Shown in pieces: positions 10,110-19,249 of a stretch of 64,000 nt of DNA. The notes beneath the pieces were generated by a model. The model searched no databases. It was not told the DNA's origin and was given only the letters and a program-made list of their open reading frames with translations. Numbering within the stretch: the first letter of the stretch is position 1; every line of letters starts with the position of its first letter. The stretch comes from Sulfuriferula thiophila (GTDB lineage Bacteria; Pseudomonadota; Gammaproteobacteria; Burkholderiales; Sulfuriferulaceae), in contig NZ_BHGL01000002.1 in assembly GCF_003864975.1 (NCBI RefSeq), positions 1 to 64,000 on the forward strand, read 5' to 3'. A program made the position numbers and the translations under genes.

Positions 10110-12890
10110 ATGATTGAACGGAATGAATTACTGGTGGCCGCGAGGGCGGAATTTTTACGTGCATATCTGGATGCATTTGATTATTGTCTTCCGTTATGTA
10201 TCGAAACGGCATTTAAAAAAGCTGATACCAGCCGTTCTTCATTAGAGCAAAGTCATTATCTTACGGTTCGTGGCGTATTGCGTGAGCGTAAGGACGAGGT
10301 CAGAGAGCAGTTGCAGCACAGCATGGACAAGCTGCTTAATCGCAGTCTGCAAACAACCTACAGCACATTCCGACCTACGTTTGATCAGGCGGGGCCTGTA
10401 GGTGGATTGTCGCTGGTTGACACCTCAGCCTTTGAAGGTGAGCTGCAGTTGGATGCCTTTACGGACCGTTTCCGTAATGAAGCCGCTGAACAGTTGCGCG
10501 ACCTGAATATCCGCATGGCGCTGTTGTTCGATCAGGATGATATCAAAGAGCGTGAAAATCCGTTTCGCCCCTATTTGATTTCACGATCCTTGGCAGATGC
10601 CTCGGAAGCCATGGGCTTGCCAAAAGAATTAAGTCCTGTGTTGACGCAGTTGCTGGCAGAAAGCATGGAGATTACCGTCGATGGTATCTATGCCAGTGTG
10701 AATGCCTTGCTTTCCAAAAATGGCATAGCTGCGGAATTGCCACTCAGAATCAGAAAGTCACCGAACCAACCCATTCCGGCAGCGTCGCCCGAGCCAGATG
10801 AGCCTGAAGTAGCGCCTGACACTATGGCGCCTGTGTCATCGCCAGCACAGCCACCAAGTCGGCCCGCATCTGGTGCAAGTAATGTAGCCAATCCGGGTGC
10901 GTCAACTTCTGCATCTGGTCAGAGCGTACAGAGTGTAGACCAGTTCCTGCAAAGCATTAAATCCATGGTTGATAATGCGGCACAGCAGTCTGTCGCGCAA
11001 CCTGCGGACAATCCATCCACTCCAGGGAATTTCCCCGGCTTCAGCGCAGGAACCGGCTTTGCAGGTGGAGTCCAGCCTGCGGCAAATGGCCAGCCGATTT
11101 CATCCGGTACCCATGAGCAGAAGGTTGACCAGCTACTGAGCATGGTCAAGCGCTACAGCGAGACTGCGACCGGTTTTGGCCGGGTATCGGGCGCTGGCAT
11201 GAATACATCTGTGGGGATGGGAGCTGCTTCAACTCCGCAGGCTATGCAACAGCAGGCTGGCAGCCTTGCTTCCGGCAGCACCGCTGCTCCGGCGAGAGCG
11301 GGATGGTTGAGCGGCGTACAGAAAGTGGGCGAAGTGTTGCGTAAGTTTCTCGGCGGTGGTGCTGTGCAGGGAGGTAATGCCAGCAGTTCGAAAAACTATG
11401 TGCCGCCAGCCTCTCCACGAGTATTAACCGTTGCGCTGGCGCAGTCGGTCGATACGCTGTTGCATGAGCATTCGCCGGCTACAGCGGATATGCTGGATAG
11501 TGATGGGGAAGTGCGTAATCTGATTCTCGAACAGCGCAGCAGCCTGACCGAGCAGACCGAGGAAGTCGATGAGCAGATGACCATCGATGTCGTGGCTATG
11601 CTGTTCGAATTCATACTGCGGGATACCCGGGTGCCTGCCGAAGTGCGAGCACAACTGGGTAGATTGCAATTTCTGGTGTTGAAGCTGGCGTTACGTGACC
11701 CCAGCTTTCTGACGCAAAAAGGCCACCCGGCCCGTGTGCTGATTAACCGCATAGGTTCGATATCGGTCGGGTTGAAACAAATTGACCCAAGCAGCGAACG
11801 GGTCAGTGCGGAGATTTGCCTGATCGTTGAAACCTTGCTGCTTGATGCGGCGAAAACGCCGGATATGTTCGCATCCTTGTTCGTCAAGTTGCTGGATGAT
11901 TTTGATGAGTTCGTTGCGGCAGAGCTGCGTAGCAAAGATAAGCAACTCAACCGTGCGGCAGAAGCGATTGAAAACGTACAAAGCCGCACATTGCGCTATA
12001 CGCATATCTCGGCGCAAATGGCCGAGATATTATCTGGCGTTACGCTTGATGCTTATCTGCATGATTTTCTGACCAATGCATGGGTGCAGGTGATAGAGCG
12101 TGCAGAGAGCATCGATATGGCGCGAGCCAGGCGTTACCGGGCGCTGGTGCCGGATCTGATCTGGAGTATCGTTCCCAAGATCGATGAATATGACCGCCAG
12201 GAGATGGCTGTCGTATTGCCGGTAATGATAGGCACCTTGCGTGAAGGTCTGGCGCTGATTGCATGGCCGGAAGCGCAGCAGAAGGCGTTGCTGGGCTGGT
12301 TGTTTGATGCACATACTCGCGCATTACGCTCGATTGTGGATGAAGCGTTTCAGGTGCCGTCCTTACCGTTGATGCACACCAATTTTGAGCGTCTGGTGGA
12401 AAATATGCCAGTCGAACAAGTGGCGTTTACACCTGATGTGCAGATGGCAGCTGAAAAAGCACTGATGGAAACCATGCTGCGTGAACTCAATGCCGATATT
12501 CAATCGCTCGATAATCATTTTGATGATATCGCTGAGCCTGAAGCTAAAGCAGACGAGACGAGCGTTATCGACGGGAGTGAACATAATCCTGCCGCGCTGG
12601 CCGAGTTTGATGAAAGCATTATTGAACGTCTGCACAGCGGGATCATTATTGAAATTCATTTAAGCAAGATACCGAGTCGTGCGCGCTTAAGCTGGATCAG
12701 TGCCGATGCCGCCAATCTGCTGTTGAATTTGGATGATCAGCATGCACCGGTGCATATGAGTTTGCGGGTGTTCCGTCGCCTGGTAATGAGTAAGCGGGTG
12801 CGCTTTATTGAAGATCAGCCGTTATTCGAGCGTGCAGTGCAGTCTCTGCTCGACTCTGCCGAGCAAATGGATCATTCCGTCAATTCCTGA
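10110..12890 (+). CDS. DUF1631 family protein, 926 residues
   Basis: A large cytoplasmic protein of the DUF1631 family, common in Beta- and Gammaproteobacteria; no function is established. The N-terminal ~230 residues are helical. Residues roughly 235-430 form a low-complexity linker rich in Pro, Ala, Ser, Gly and Gln. The long helical body follows, and the C-terminus carries the family's conserved strand region IIIEIHLSKIPSRARLSWIS, then SLRVFRRLVMSKRVRFIED and LFERAVQSLL. That last part resembles a PilZ-like barrel in pattern, which is only a suggestion. No membrane segment is visible. The gene stands alone, 169 bp after the VF530 gene. Confidence 0.8.
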   Translation: MIERNELLVAARAEFLRAYLDAFDYCLPLCIETAFKKADTSRSSLEQSHYLTVRGVLRERKDEVREQLQHSMDKLLNRSLQTTYSTFRPTFDQAGPVGGLSLVDTSAFEGELQLDAFTDRFRNEAAEQLRDLNIRMALLFDQDDIKERENPFRPYLISRSLADASEAMGLPKELSPVLTQLLAESMEITVDGIYASVNALLSKNGIAAELPLRIRKSPNQPIPAASPEPDEPEVAPDTMAPVSSPAQPPSRPASGASNVANPGASTSASGQSVQSVDQFLQSIKSMVDNAAQQSVAQPADNPSTPGNFPGFSAGTGFAGGVQPAANGQPISSGTHEQKVDQLLSMVKRYSETATGFGRVSGAGMNTSVGMGAASTPQAMQQQAGSLASGSTAAPARAGWLSGVQKVGEVLRKFLGGGAVQGGNASSSKNYVPPASPRVLTVALAQSVDTLLHEHSPATADMLDSDGEVRNLILEQRSSLTEQTEEVDEQMTIDVVAMLFEFILRDTRVPAEVRAQLGRLQFLVLKLALRDPSFLTQKGHPARVLINRIGSISVGLKQIDPSSERVSAEICLIVETLLLDAAKTPDMFASLFVKLLDDFDEFVAAELRSKDKQLNRAAEAIENVQSRTLRYTHISAQMAEILSGVTLDAYLHDFLTNAWVQVIERAESIDMARARRYRALVPDLIWSIVPKIDEYDRQEMAVVLPVMIGTLREGLALIAWPEAQQKALLGWLFDAHTRALRSIVDEAFQVPSLPLMHTNFERLVENMPVEQVAFTPDVQMAAEKALMETMLRELNADIQSLDNHFDDIAEPEAKADETSVIDGSEHNPAALAEFDESIIERLHSGIIIEIHLSKIPSRARLSWISADAANLLLNLDDQHAPVHMSLRVFRRLVMSKRVRFIEDQPLFERAVQSLLDSAEQMDHSVNS

Positions 12891-12984
12891 TTGAGTCGCG
12901 CTGTTCGGGTATTGCGCGAGATGGGTGGCGCGGTGTGGTCAATGTTATGATGCGGGTATTCGCTAAATACTTTGGCATCCCGCT

Positions 12985-13632
12985 GTGAAAAAAGTCCTCA
13001 TTACTATCCAGGGTAAAACCCTGATTCTGCAATATCACGTCAAATCGGGTTTGATGCGCAAAGGTGTGGGCTGGATGCCCTATATCGAGGTGCAATCTTC
13101 CTGGGAGCTGACCCGGTTCAATCTGCGTGGACTGACACCGGAAATGTTTTGTGTGAACATTTCTGACATGGTGAATGTGCGCGGTCTGTTATCTGGCGTG
13201 GTGGAAAACGAGCGGCAATTGCCGGTAGCGCGTTGGGAAATCAATCAGGATGATTACCGCAGTGCGCTAAAGGTCACATTGAGCCATGCGCAAATTGTGG
13301 AATTGCTGGCCGCTCTGCCGGGCTATGTAGAGGAAGTCGATGACGAGTTTGTCGAATTCGAGGCACAGGTCATTGCCGATGCCGCCGGTGACGGAACAGC
13401 GAGCGGCTATCGTCTGACCATCGTTACCCAGGATATCGGCGACAAAATCGCGCCGTATGCGTATTACAATCTGGACACATATAGCGCAGACAGCTGGCAA
13501 GGCTACCCGCCGCCAGCTGCGCAGCATGAGCTGATCCGCAACGCGCTGGCCAGCCAGTTACAGGCAATCAGCGATGCGGGCGTGCAGCTCACCCAGGTTT
13601 ATGATGCGACGGATTACGCCATCGCTAGTTGA
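12985..13632 (+). CDS. Hypothetical protein, 215 residues
   Basis: I do not recognise this protein. It is soluble and acidic, lacks a signal peptide, and alternates predicted strands with short helices (KKVLITIQGKTLILQYHV, then YIEVQSSWELTRFNLRGL). No cysteine pair, nucleotide-binding or catalytic motif stands out. The start is GTG at 12985 without a clear ribosome-binding site; an ATG at 13051 is possible. Codon use resembles its neighbours, so it is likely real. Its last eight bases overlap the stop of the convergent DUF2339 gene. Confidence 0.6.
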   Translation: MKKVLITIQGKTLILQYHVKSGLMRKGVGWMPYIEVQSSWELTRFNLRGLTPEMFCVNISDMVNVRGLLSGVVENERQLPVARWEINQDDYRSALKVTLSHAQIVELLAALPGYVEEVDDEFVEFEAQVIADAAGDGTASGYRLTIVTQDIGDKIAPYAYYNLDTYSADSWQGYPPPAAQHELIRNALASQLQAISDAGVQLTQVYDATDYAIAS

Positions 13633-15310
13633 ACGGTGCTGGCGACTCCATGGCGTCGACTTTGCGATACATCCAGCCGCCTGCATAAAGCGTCACTCCC
13701 AGCACAAACAAACAGGCAATGCGTATCAGCGGTGCTGCGTCAGACAAATCGAACAACAGTACTTTAGCGGCTGAAACCGCAAAGATCAGCAGGGACGACT
13801 TACCCAGTATCTTGTCCTGTTTTCCCAATGCAATGGCCAGACAGCTGAGGCCAATTACCCCCCAGGTAAAAGACACCGTCAGCCGGCCATCAAATACCTG
13901 ATAAGCCGCACTCATCAGCGCAATATGCCCGGCGTACAAAAGCGGGCTGTCAAATGCGATCAATGCGGGTATGCGGCGCACAAAATAGTAACCGGCATAC
14001 AGTTGCAGCGCAAAAATCAGCGCCAGCAAGTCGTGTGCCGGGACGACATGCAGGTCAGAGTCAAGCAACACCCGCAGATAGTTGATCGTAAAAATTACGC
14101 CAATCGCCAGTTTGATCGGCCAGACAATATCGGTGTACTTACCTTTGATTGCAAAATATGCGATCAGTACCGGCAGCAGCGACAACGCGACCCACGGTGC
14201 CCATTCCGCAGGCACCGACTCCAGATAACCAGCATGAAACAGGGTCAGGGCGGCATAGGTGCCCACCAGTATGCTGCCGGATTCCAGTGACACATGCATG
14301 GCGTGTTTCGCTACCAGATAGCCAGCCAGCAGCACCACTGCGCTAGCCATCGCAATCCAGGGCGCGAGATCGGGCAGGTTATGCTGCAACAGACTGTATT
14401 GCAGCGCGTAAAAAATCAGCAGCAGCGGTAAGTGCGCAATGGCTGTGTTCTGATCCATCGGGCTGTTGCGTTTGATGGAGAACGTGATGGCGGCGAGCAG
14501 AAAGATAATAAATTGCGCAGCCTGGAACACCAGTGCTTCAATCCAGCTGGTCGCGGATGTCAGCGTCCAGATCGCATTGAATCCCAGCAGCGCCATATAT
14601 GACGCCAGCAAATAAACCCGGCGTGTGCCAACCCATATGGAATAGATACTGAAGAGCACACTCCATGCCGAATAGTAGATCACCAGGTCAGTCACCGAGC
14701 TGGTGAGGTTGGGTAACAGAAAAGGTGCCGAATACGAGCCTACCACGGCAAATAGCGCATACAGCTCGCTCTCGAACAGCCTGCCCAGCCACAGTGCGCC
14801 CAAGCAGATAAAGATCACAGCCCCCGTGGCGGTATGGGCATCAATCAAATGGTAGAACAAATGTGCGCCGTAGGTGGACATGAACAGCACGACCAGCCCG
14901 CCCGCAGGTAACAGACTGGCGTAATGGCTATCGGATTTGCGCAGAGTCAGGCCGATGCCTATGAGCGCAAAGCCGCCAAGCACAGCAAGTGCGATCTGGC
15001 GTTCGGGGGTAAGCCAGCCGGAATCAATCGCCAGCCGGATCAGATAGGCCGCAGCTAGCACCAGTGCCGTTGCACCGGTCCAGCCAAGGATATTGGTGAT
15101 GGAAATGTTATCGTGAGCAGGTGCGGCAGTGATTTTTGGCGCAGGTTCAGGCCTGGGGGGCGCAGCCGTGGCTGTAGGCGGTATCTGCGTCTGCTTTATT
15201 GGCGTGCTGGCAGCCGCTGTGCCAGAGCGTGCTGCAATGGTTTGTATGAGCTGTTCAAGTCGTGTTAAGCGAGATTCTATCCGCGTTAAACGGTCATCTG
15301 TTTCCGACAT
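13625..15310 (-). CDS. DUF2339 domain multi-spanning membrane protein
   Basis: The 561 residues begin with a short coiled segment (DDRLTRIESRLTRLEQLIQT) and a proline/alanine-rich linker to about residue 75. About 14-16 hydrophobic segments follow, starting with ILGWTGATALVLAAAYLIRL. This is the DUF2339 arrangement; the family is an uncharacterised inner-membrane protein. A GGGGGAGAA ribosome-binding site precedes the ATG. The gene is last in a minus-strand series: CDF transporter, HExxH membrane protein, zinc-ribbon protein, DUF2339. It overlaps the convergent hypothetical gene by eight bases at its 3' end. Confidence 0.82.
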   Translation of the reverse strand: MSETDDRLTRIESRLTRLEQLIQTIAARSGTAAASTPIKQTQIPPTATAAPPRPEPAPKITAAPAHDNISITNILGWTGATALVLAAAYLIRLAIDSGWLTPERQIALAVLGGFALIGIGLTLRKSDSHYASLLPAGGLVVLFMSTYGAHLFYHLIDAHTATGAVIFICLGALWLGRLFESELYALFAVVGSYSAPFLLPNLTSSVTDLVIYYSAWSVLFSIYSIWVGTRRVYLLASYMALLGFNAIWTLTSATSWIEALVFQAAQFIIFLLAAITFSIKRNSPMDQNTAIAHLPLLLIFYALQYSLLQHNLPDLAPWIAMASAVVLLAGYLVAKHAMHVSLESGSILVGTYAALTLFHAGYLESVPAEWAPWVALSLLPVLIAYFAIKGKYTDIVWPIKLAIGVIFTINYLRVLLDSDLHVVPAHDLLALIFALQLYAGYYFVRRIPALIAFDSPLLYAGHIALMSAAYQVFDGRLTVSFTWGVIGLSCLAIALGKQDKILGKSSLLIFAVSAAKVLLFDLSDAAPLIRIACLFVLGVTLYAGGWMYRKVDAMESPAPFN

Positions 15311-15371
15311 GTTGCTTCTCCCCCTGTTTTTTGGTGTATCTGGGTTTGATATTGGTTTTTACCAACAATCG

Positions 15372-15557
15372 CTATTTAGCCTCTGTTTTAGAGATACCGC
15401 AACGTGTGCAGATCAGGCGTGTAATCAGTCGCCCTTTGTCCACATCAAATGGATTTTCCTGTACCGGTTCCCACTTGTGGAAGCCGCTTCTGCACAAGGA
15501 TAAACCCTTGAATTTTTCACCGGGTTTGGGTTTCTTGAATTTAACAACGTCGCCCAT
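15372..15557 (-). CDS. Small zinc-ribbon-like protein, 61 residues
   Basis: A basic small protein with cysteine/histidine pairs that could bind zinc: SLCRSGFHKWEP near residue 22 and LICTRCG near residue 50. The N-terminus MGDVVKFKKPKPGEKFKG is lysine-rich. Short proteins with this layout occur widely in Betaproteobacteria as conserved hypotheticals. It starts eight bases after the preceding gene's stop and is probably in the same transcript. Function unknown. Confidence 0.6.
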   Translation of the reverse strand: MGDVVKFKKPKPGEKFKGLSLCRSGFHKWEPVQENPFDVDKGRLITRLICTRCGISKTEAK

Positions 15558-15565
15558 TTAACTAT

Positions 15566-16021
15566 TCAATCCCTGTCTGTGGCGCAATGTGCATGGGGCG
15601 TAGTCTGTCCGTATGCCTGACGCTCGAAATAGTTGGCTGTGTAGGCATTGCGGCCATGCAGCAGTTGCCAGAGGCTGGAGAGCAAGTACGCCGGCAGGAA
15701 GCAGATACCCCATTTTTCATATTGGCGCACATGCACCTGCTCATGAGCACGAAACAGATCAAGCACTTCCGCATCCATACCCAGAATAACGTGGCCGAGG
15801 GTAATGGCCGAGAAATGAAACCGGGGGCGTGAACGGGATAACAACTTGCTGATCAGGCCGCCATGGAATTCAATAGTGCCGGATACGATAGTGGCGCGAG
15901 CACCCAGCATGAGCGCGATGCTGCCAAGCAATAATCCGATCACCGTATTGGGTGAGGCCCAGACATAAGCTGCCATGCGCTGCATGGACAACTGAAGCGA
16001 CCTGTTCGTTCCTGCTGTCAT
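15566..16021 (-). CDS. Small membrane protein with HExxH metallopeptidase motif
   Basis: 151 residues with two or three hydrophobic segments (about residues 22-42, 70-85 and 105-120). Between them lies HEQVHVRQYEKWG, an exact HExxH zinc-binding motif, and further on NYFERQAYGQ, which could give the third, glutamate ligand as in gluzincins. This combination suggests a minimal membrane-embedded zinc peptidase, or a relative that lost activity; I infer this from motifs alone. The ATG overlaps the stop of the CDF transporter gene by four bases (ATGA), so it is translationally coupled to a metal exporter. Confidence 0.65.
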   Translation of the reverse strand: MTAGTNRSLQLSMQRMAAYVWASPNTVIGLLLGSIALMLGARATIVSGTIEFHGGLISKLLSRSRPRFHFSAITLGHVILGMDAEVLDLFRAHEQVHVRQYEKWGICFLPAYLLSSLWQLLHGRNAYTANYFERQAYGQTTPHAHCATDRD

Positions 16022-16965
16022 GCAGCCGGTTTGGTGTGATCCAGATCAGGGCGGTGCCATGGATCCACATGCGCCATCAGATCCAGCACGCGATGATGCT
16101 GCATTACCCGTGCCCGGGCCACGACGGCGATGTCATGTCCGGCCTCGACGTTGATAGTCGCGTCAACCTCGATATGCGCGTCAACGACGATCATGTCACC
16201 CATTTTGCGGGTGCGGATATCGTGTACGCCCTTGACCCCCGGTGTATCAAGCAGCGTCTGGCGTATGGCAGCCACTTCCTGCTCGTCCACTGCGCGATCC
16301 ATCAGATCATGCAACGCATCCCAGCCGAATCCCCAGCCCATGTTGGCGACCATGAAACCCACGATCAGCGCAGCGATAGGATCCAGTATTGGATAGCCTG
16401 CCAGATTGCCGATGATGCCGATGCCCACCACCAGCGATGAAGCCGCGTCAGAGCGCGCATGCCAGGCATTGGCGACCAGCATGCTCGACTTGACGCGCTT
16501 GGCAGTCGCCAGCATGTAGCGGAACAGCAGTTCCTTGGCTATTAACGCACCCCCGGCTACCCACAGCGCCACAATACCAACTTTGGGTACCGTGTCAGGG
16601 TCTTGCAGCTTGATAAATGCCGACCACAGCATACCCACGCCAACTGCCAGCAGCAGTACGCCCAGCACCAACGAAGCAGCCGTCTCGAAGCGTTGATGCC
16701 CGTAAGGGTGATCAATATCGGCGTCTTTCTTGCTGTGATGGCTGGCAAACAGCACCACGAAATCCGCCACCAGATCCGACAGCGAATGGACGCCATCGGC
16801 AATCAGACCCTGGGATTTGGATAAAATGCCGACTGTGATCTGGGTAACGCTCAGGCACAGGTTGACGACCACGCTGACCCAGGTCGTGCGTGATGCGGCG
16901 GCAGAGCGTTCAGCTAGCGTGTGGGGTGCAGCTTCGGGATCGTCTTTGATGTCGGTATGATTCAT
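16018..16965 (-). CDS. Cation diffusion facilitator (CDF) family metal transporter
   Basis: An inner-membrane exporter of divalent metals (Zn2+, Fe2+, Co2+ or Ni2+), driven by proton exchange. The 315 residues have the six-helix CDF domain followed by a cytoplasmic domain of about 90 residues. Metal-site motifs are HSLSDLVADF in TM2 and AWHARSDAASS in TM5, with the family loop DHPYGHQRFET. The C-terminal domain has DIRTRKMGDMIVVDAHIEVD. The MamB/FieF-type pattern does not settle which metal is moved. It leads the operon with the HExxH membrane protein, which overlaps it by four bases. Confidence 0.9.
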   Translation of the reverse strand: MNHTDIKDDPEAAPHTLAERSAAASRTTWVSVVVNLCLSVTQITVGILSKSQGLIADGVHSLSDLVADFVVLFASHHSKKDADIDHPYGHQRFETAASLVLGVLLLAVGVGMLWSAFIKLQDPDTVPKVGIVALWVAGGALIAKELLFRYMLATAKRVKSSMLVANAWHARSDAASSLVVGIGIIGNLAGYPILDPIAALIVGFMVANMGWGFGWDALHDLMDRAVDEQEVAAIRQTLLDTPGVKGVHDIRTRKMGDMIVVDAHIEVDATINVEAGHDIAVVARARVMQHHRVLDLMAHVDPWHRPDLDHTKPAA

Positions 16966-17154
16966 GGGGAAATGGTCTTGAATATCGGGTGCAGCCCCTT
17001 AATTTACAGGGAGCTGGCAGGTTGTGTAAATAATTTCACTATACAGGAAAGTGCTGCATTTTCGGGTTGAGTATGGCGAAGAATGTAGCAAAAATCTGGG
17101 CTGTTTGCCAGTTGGAGGTTAATGCTGAATTCGGGGCTTCGTATTGGCATAGCA

Positions 17155-17395
17155 AGCCGGGGGTTGCCCGGCGGCTAGTCACTTTCTCTTGCTCGCCAAA
17201 GAGAACGTAACCAAAGAGAATGGCACCCCGTTCCACCGCTCCTGCGTTGCTCGTCAAGCCGGGCTGCTGCGGAACTAGGCCTGTGGCCTCAGACAGTCCT
17301 CGCCGACTGTCCCAAGCCTGACTGCGCTACTCGGCGGTGGAGAGGGGAAAGAATCAAAAACGAAATTCAAAAACCAAAACCAAAACCAAAACCCA
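17155..17395 (+). repeat. Dispersed repeat, copy A
   Basis: The unit begins GCCGGGGGTTGCCCGGCGG, passes through GTCACTTTCTCTTGC and CCTGTGGCCTCAGACAGTCC, and ends GGAGAGGGGAAAGAATCAAA. It is followed by an AAAACC microsatellite. Copy B at 20867-21115 has the same orientation and is about 85% identical by eye. Elements like this are scattered in many proteobacterial genomes. Confidence 0.8.
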
Positions 17396-17410
17396 ACATC
17401 AACCACCCTT

Positions 17411-17429
17411 GTCCGGGCATTGCCCGGAC
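17411..17429. repeat. 19-bp perfect inverted repeat
   Basis: GTCCGGGCA and TGCCCGGAC flank a single T. It lies between the dispersed repeat and a REP-like element. Confidence 0.55.
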
Positions 17430-17456
17430 AATCTGAACCAAAAATCACATGAATTT

Positions 17457-17520
17457 GGGGGCAGACCTTACGTTTTGTATCTTTTTCCTTTGTGTTTATG
17501 TGAAATGTAAGGCCTGGCCC
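17457..17520. repeat. REP-like inverted repeat, copy 1
   Basis: GGGGGCAGACCTTACGTTTT on the left and GAAATGTAAGGCCTGGCCC on the right form imperfect complementary arms. The same arms recur at 19224, 20104 and 21127. Confidence 0.7.
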
Positions 17521-17598
17521 TATGCTGCTCCAGCACACTATAAATTGTCGAACCAGGCGATGCATCACTATCTGGCTTACCCATCCTGTGATTCAGCT

Positions 17599-19038
17599 TT
17601 ACAAAACACGTAGAAACGAGAGCAAGTCTTTTTTCTGTTGATCATCAAGATGCGTTTCAAGTATGAGATTAAAAAACTCTATCGTATCTTCAAGTGTCAG
17701 CAAGCGGCCATCGTGCAAGTACGGCGGGGTATCCTTAATGCCTCGCAGCGTAAAGGTTTTGATAGCCCCATCCGACACCGCCATCATGCCGTTAACCATG
17801 TGAGGCTTAAAGAAGCGGTCTGTACGCAGATTGTGCATAAGATTGTCAGTGTAATAAGGCGCGGTATGACAGCTGGCACATTTGCCTGCGCCAAAAAACA
17901 CCTGCTGACCGCGTAACTCGGCACCACTGGCTTTACGCGGATCAAGTTTGCCGTCTATGCCGAGTTTGGGCGCCGGTGGAAAATCAAGAATTTCCTGAAA
18001 TTCTGCCATTGCTTGCACCTGACTGCCACGATCGAGAATATTTACGCCCTTTTTGGTTGCAATGACCGGATCACCGTCAAAATAGGCTCCGCGCTGTTCA
18101 AATTCGGTAAAGTCTTCCACCGTTTTAAGCGCGCGTTGTGATCCGAACAAGCGCTGGATATTGACGCCGCGCAGACTGGGCGTATCTATCCTGTGCCGGA
18201 ATTTTTGCGGACGTATATCGCCCACAAGATGGAATGCGCCATTGGTATTGCCATTCGCATGACAATCAAAACAGGCAACCCCGCGGCTCGGCCGTTCGCT
18301 ACGTCTGTCTTCGGTCTGGTTGAATTGCTGTTGCGCAAAAGGGGTAACCAGCAGGCGCACACCTTCGATTTGCTTGGGATTCAGCAAGCCATTGAATGTT
18401 TCATAGTAATTATCTATGGTAATGAGTTTGCCCTTGGATACATCGCCAAGATCAGGCCGCGTAGTCAAAAAGATAGGGGCGGGAAATTCTGGCAGAAAAA
18501 TATCAGGGATATCGAAATCCAGATCAAAACGCGTCAGATCCCGTCCTTCCTGTTTCTTGAGTTCGTCAATCTCAAATTTAGGAAATACCATGCCGCCTTC
18601 ACTCTGATGGGCGTGCGGTAACGGCAAAAAACCAGCCGGATATAAATTTTTGGTCTGGATTTCTTCGGGGGTCATCGCTGATAACTTATCCCATGTTATG
18701 CCGTTGTTCAGCTTGACACGCACGCCTTCCTGTATGGGTTTGCCACCTGTCATGGTTACATTTTTGGCAGGATGATTGGCAAGATCATAACGTTGCGCCA
18801 TCAAAACCATTTGCTTGTCCATCAAGCCAGGTTTGTCAGCCTTCATGCGCGCCATGGTCGTCGCAAAATGTTCTTTGATAACAACGGGCATATAACTTGA
18901 TGGCGCTTCCGCATCATCATCCGCCATTGTTACAGGTATTCCACTTATGGCAAGAGGGAGTATGGCGATGCTCCTCATTAAATTTTTAACATGAGGGTAT
19001 ATTCTACGAGTCCGCGTGACACCAATATGAGTTTGCAT
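17599..19038 (-). CDS. Periplasmic diheme cytochrome c of the CcP/MauG superfamily
   Basis: The 479-residue product carries two c-heme sites, CFDCH near residue 256 and CASCH near residue 390. Its C-terminal TLRGIKDTPPYLHDGRLLTL matches the bacterial cytochrome c peroxidase/MauG superfamily. A signal peptide is visible, with a hydrophobic core after LMRSIAILPLAIS and likely cleavage after VTMA. The N-terminal ~200 residues are longer than in classical peroxidases. It may reduce peroxide or oxidise an unknown protein or small-molecule substrate; which one cannot be told. The start is ATG at 19038, five bases after AGAGGAG. A palindrome immediately upstream may be an operator. Confidence 0.82.
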   Translation of the reverse strand: MQTHIGVTRTRRIYPHVKNLMRSIAILPLAISGIPVTMADDDAEAPSSYMPVVIKEHFATTMARMKADKPGLMDKQMVLMAQRYDLANHPAKNVTMTGGKPIQEGVRVKLNNGITWDKLSAMTPEEIQTKNLYPAGFLPLPHAHQSEGGMVFPKFEIDELKKQEGRDLTRFDLDFDIPDIFLPEFPAPIFLTTRPDLGDVSKGKLITIDNYYETFNGLLNPKQIEGVRLLVTPFAQQQFNQTEDRRSERPSRGVACFDCHANGNTNGAFHLVGDIRPQKFRHRIDTPSLRGVNIQRLFGSQRALKTVEDFTEFEQRGAYFDGDPVIATKKGVNILDRGSQVQAMAEFQEILDFPPAPKLGIDGKLDPRKASGAELRGQQVFFGAGKCASCHTAPYYTDNLMHNLRTDRFFKPHMVNGMMAVSDGAIKTFTLRGIKDTPPYLHDGRLLTLEDTIEFFNLILETHLDDQQKKDLLSFLRVL

Positions 19039-19054
19039 ATTCACTCCTCTCTTT

Positions 19055-19080
19055 TACCAACTGTTTACCAACTGTTGGTA
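19055..19080. promoter_or_regulatory. Palindromic operator candidate upstream of the diheme cytochrome gene
   Basis: TACCAACTGTTGGTA (19066-19080) is a perfect palindrome, and a direct half-copy TACCAACTGTT adjoins it at 19055-19065. It lies about 10-30 bp upstream of the ribosome-binding site of the cytochrome gene on the minus strand. A repressor site is plausible; the regulator is unknown. Confidence 0.5.
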
Positions 19081-19223
19081 GTATGCAATAACAAAAACAG
19101 TTGATATGTGCGCCAACGCACGCAGCCGATAAAAACACTGAAAAATTCATGGCTATAAATCTATTCTTCTTACTGGTTAATGCTAATAGCTAAAACAGTG
19201 GCTCAACGTGTGAGTAGGGTCAT

Positions 19224-19247
19224 GAGGGTCAGGCCTTTCATTTGACA
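19224..19247. repeat. REP-like half element next to the RAYT remnant
   Basis: GAGGGTCAGGCCTTTCATTTGACAT, less its last base, matches one arm of the REP-like repeats found at 20104 and 21127. It directly follows the stop codon of the transposase remnant, as REP elements often do. Confidence 0.6.
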
Positions 19248-19249
19248 TT

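Noticed and set aside
13925-14346. Open frames on the + strand inside the DUF2339 gene
   Set aside because: Antisense shadows of a clear multi-spanning membrane protein.
17358-17395. AAAACC tandem units as a possible CRISPR or regulatory array
   Set aside because: Short simple-sequence repeats without spacers; part of the tail of a dispersed repeat.
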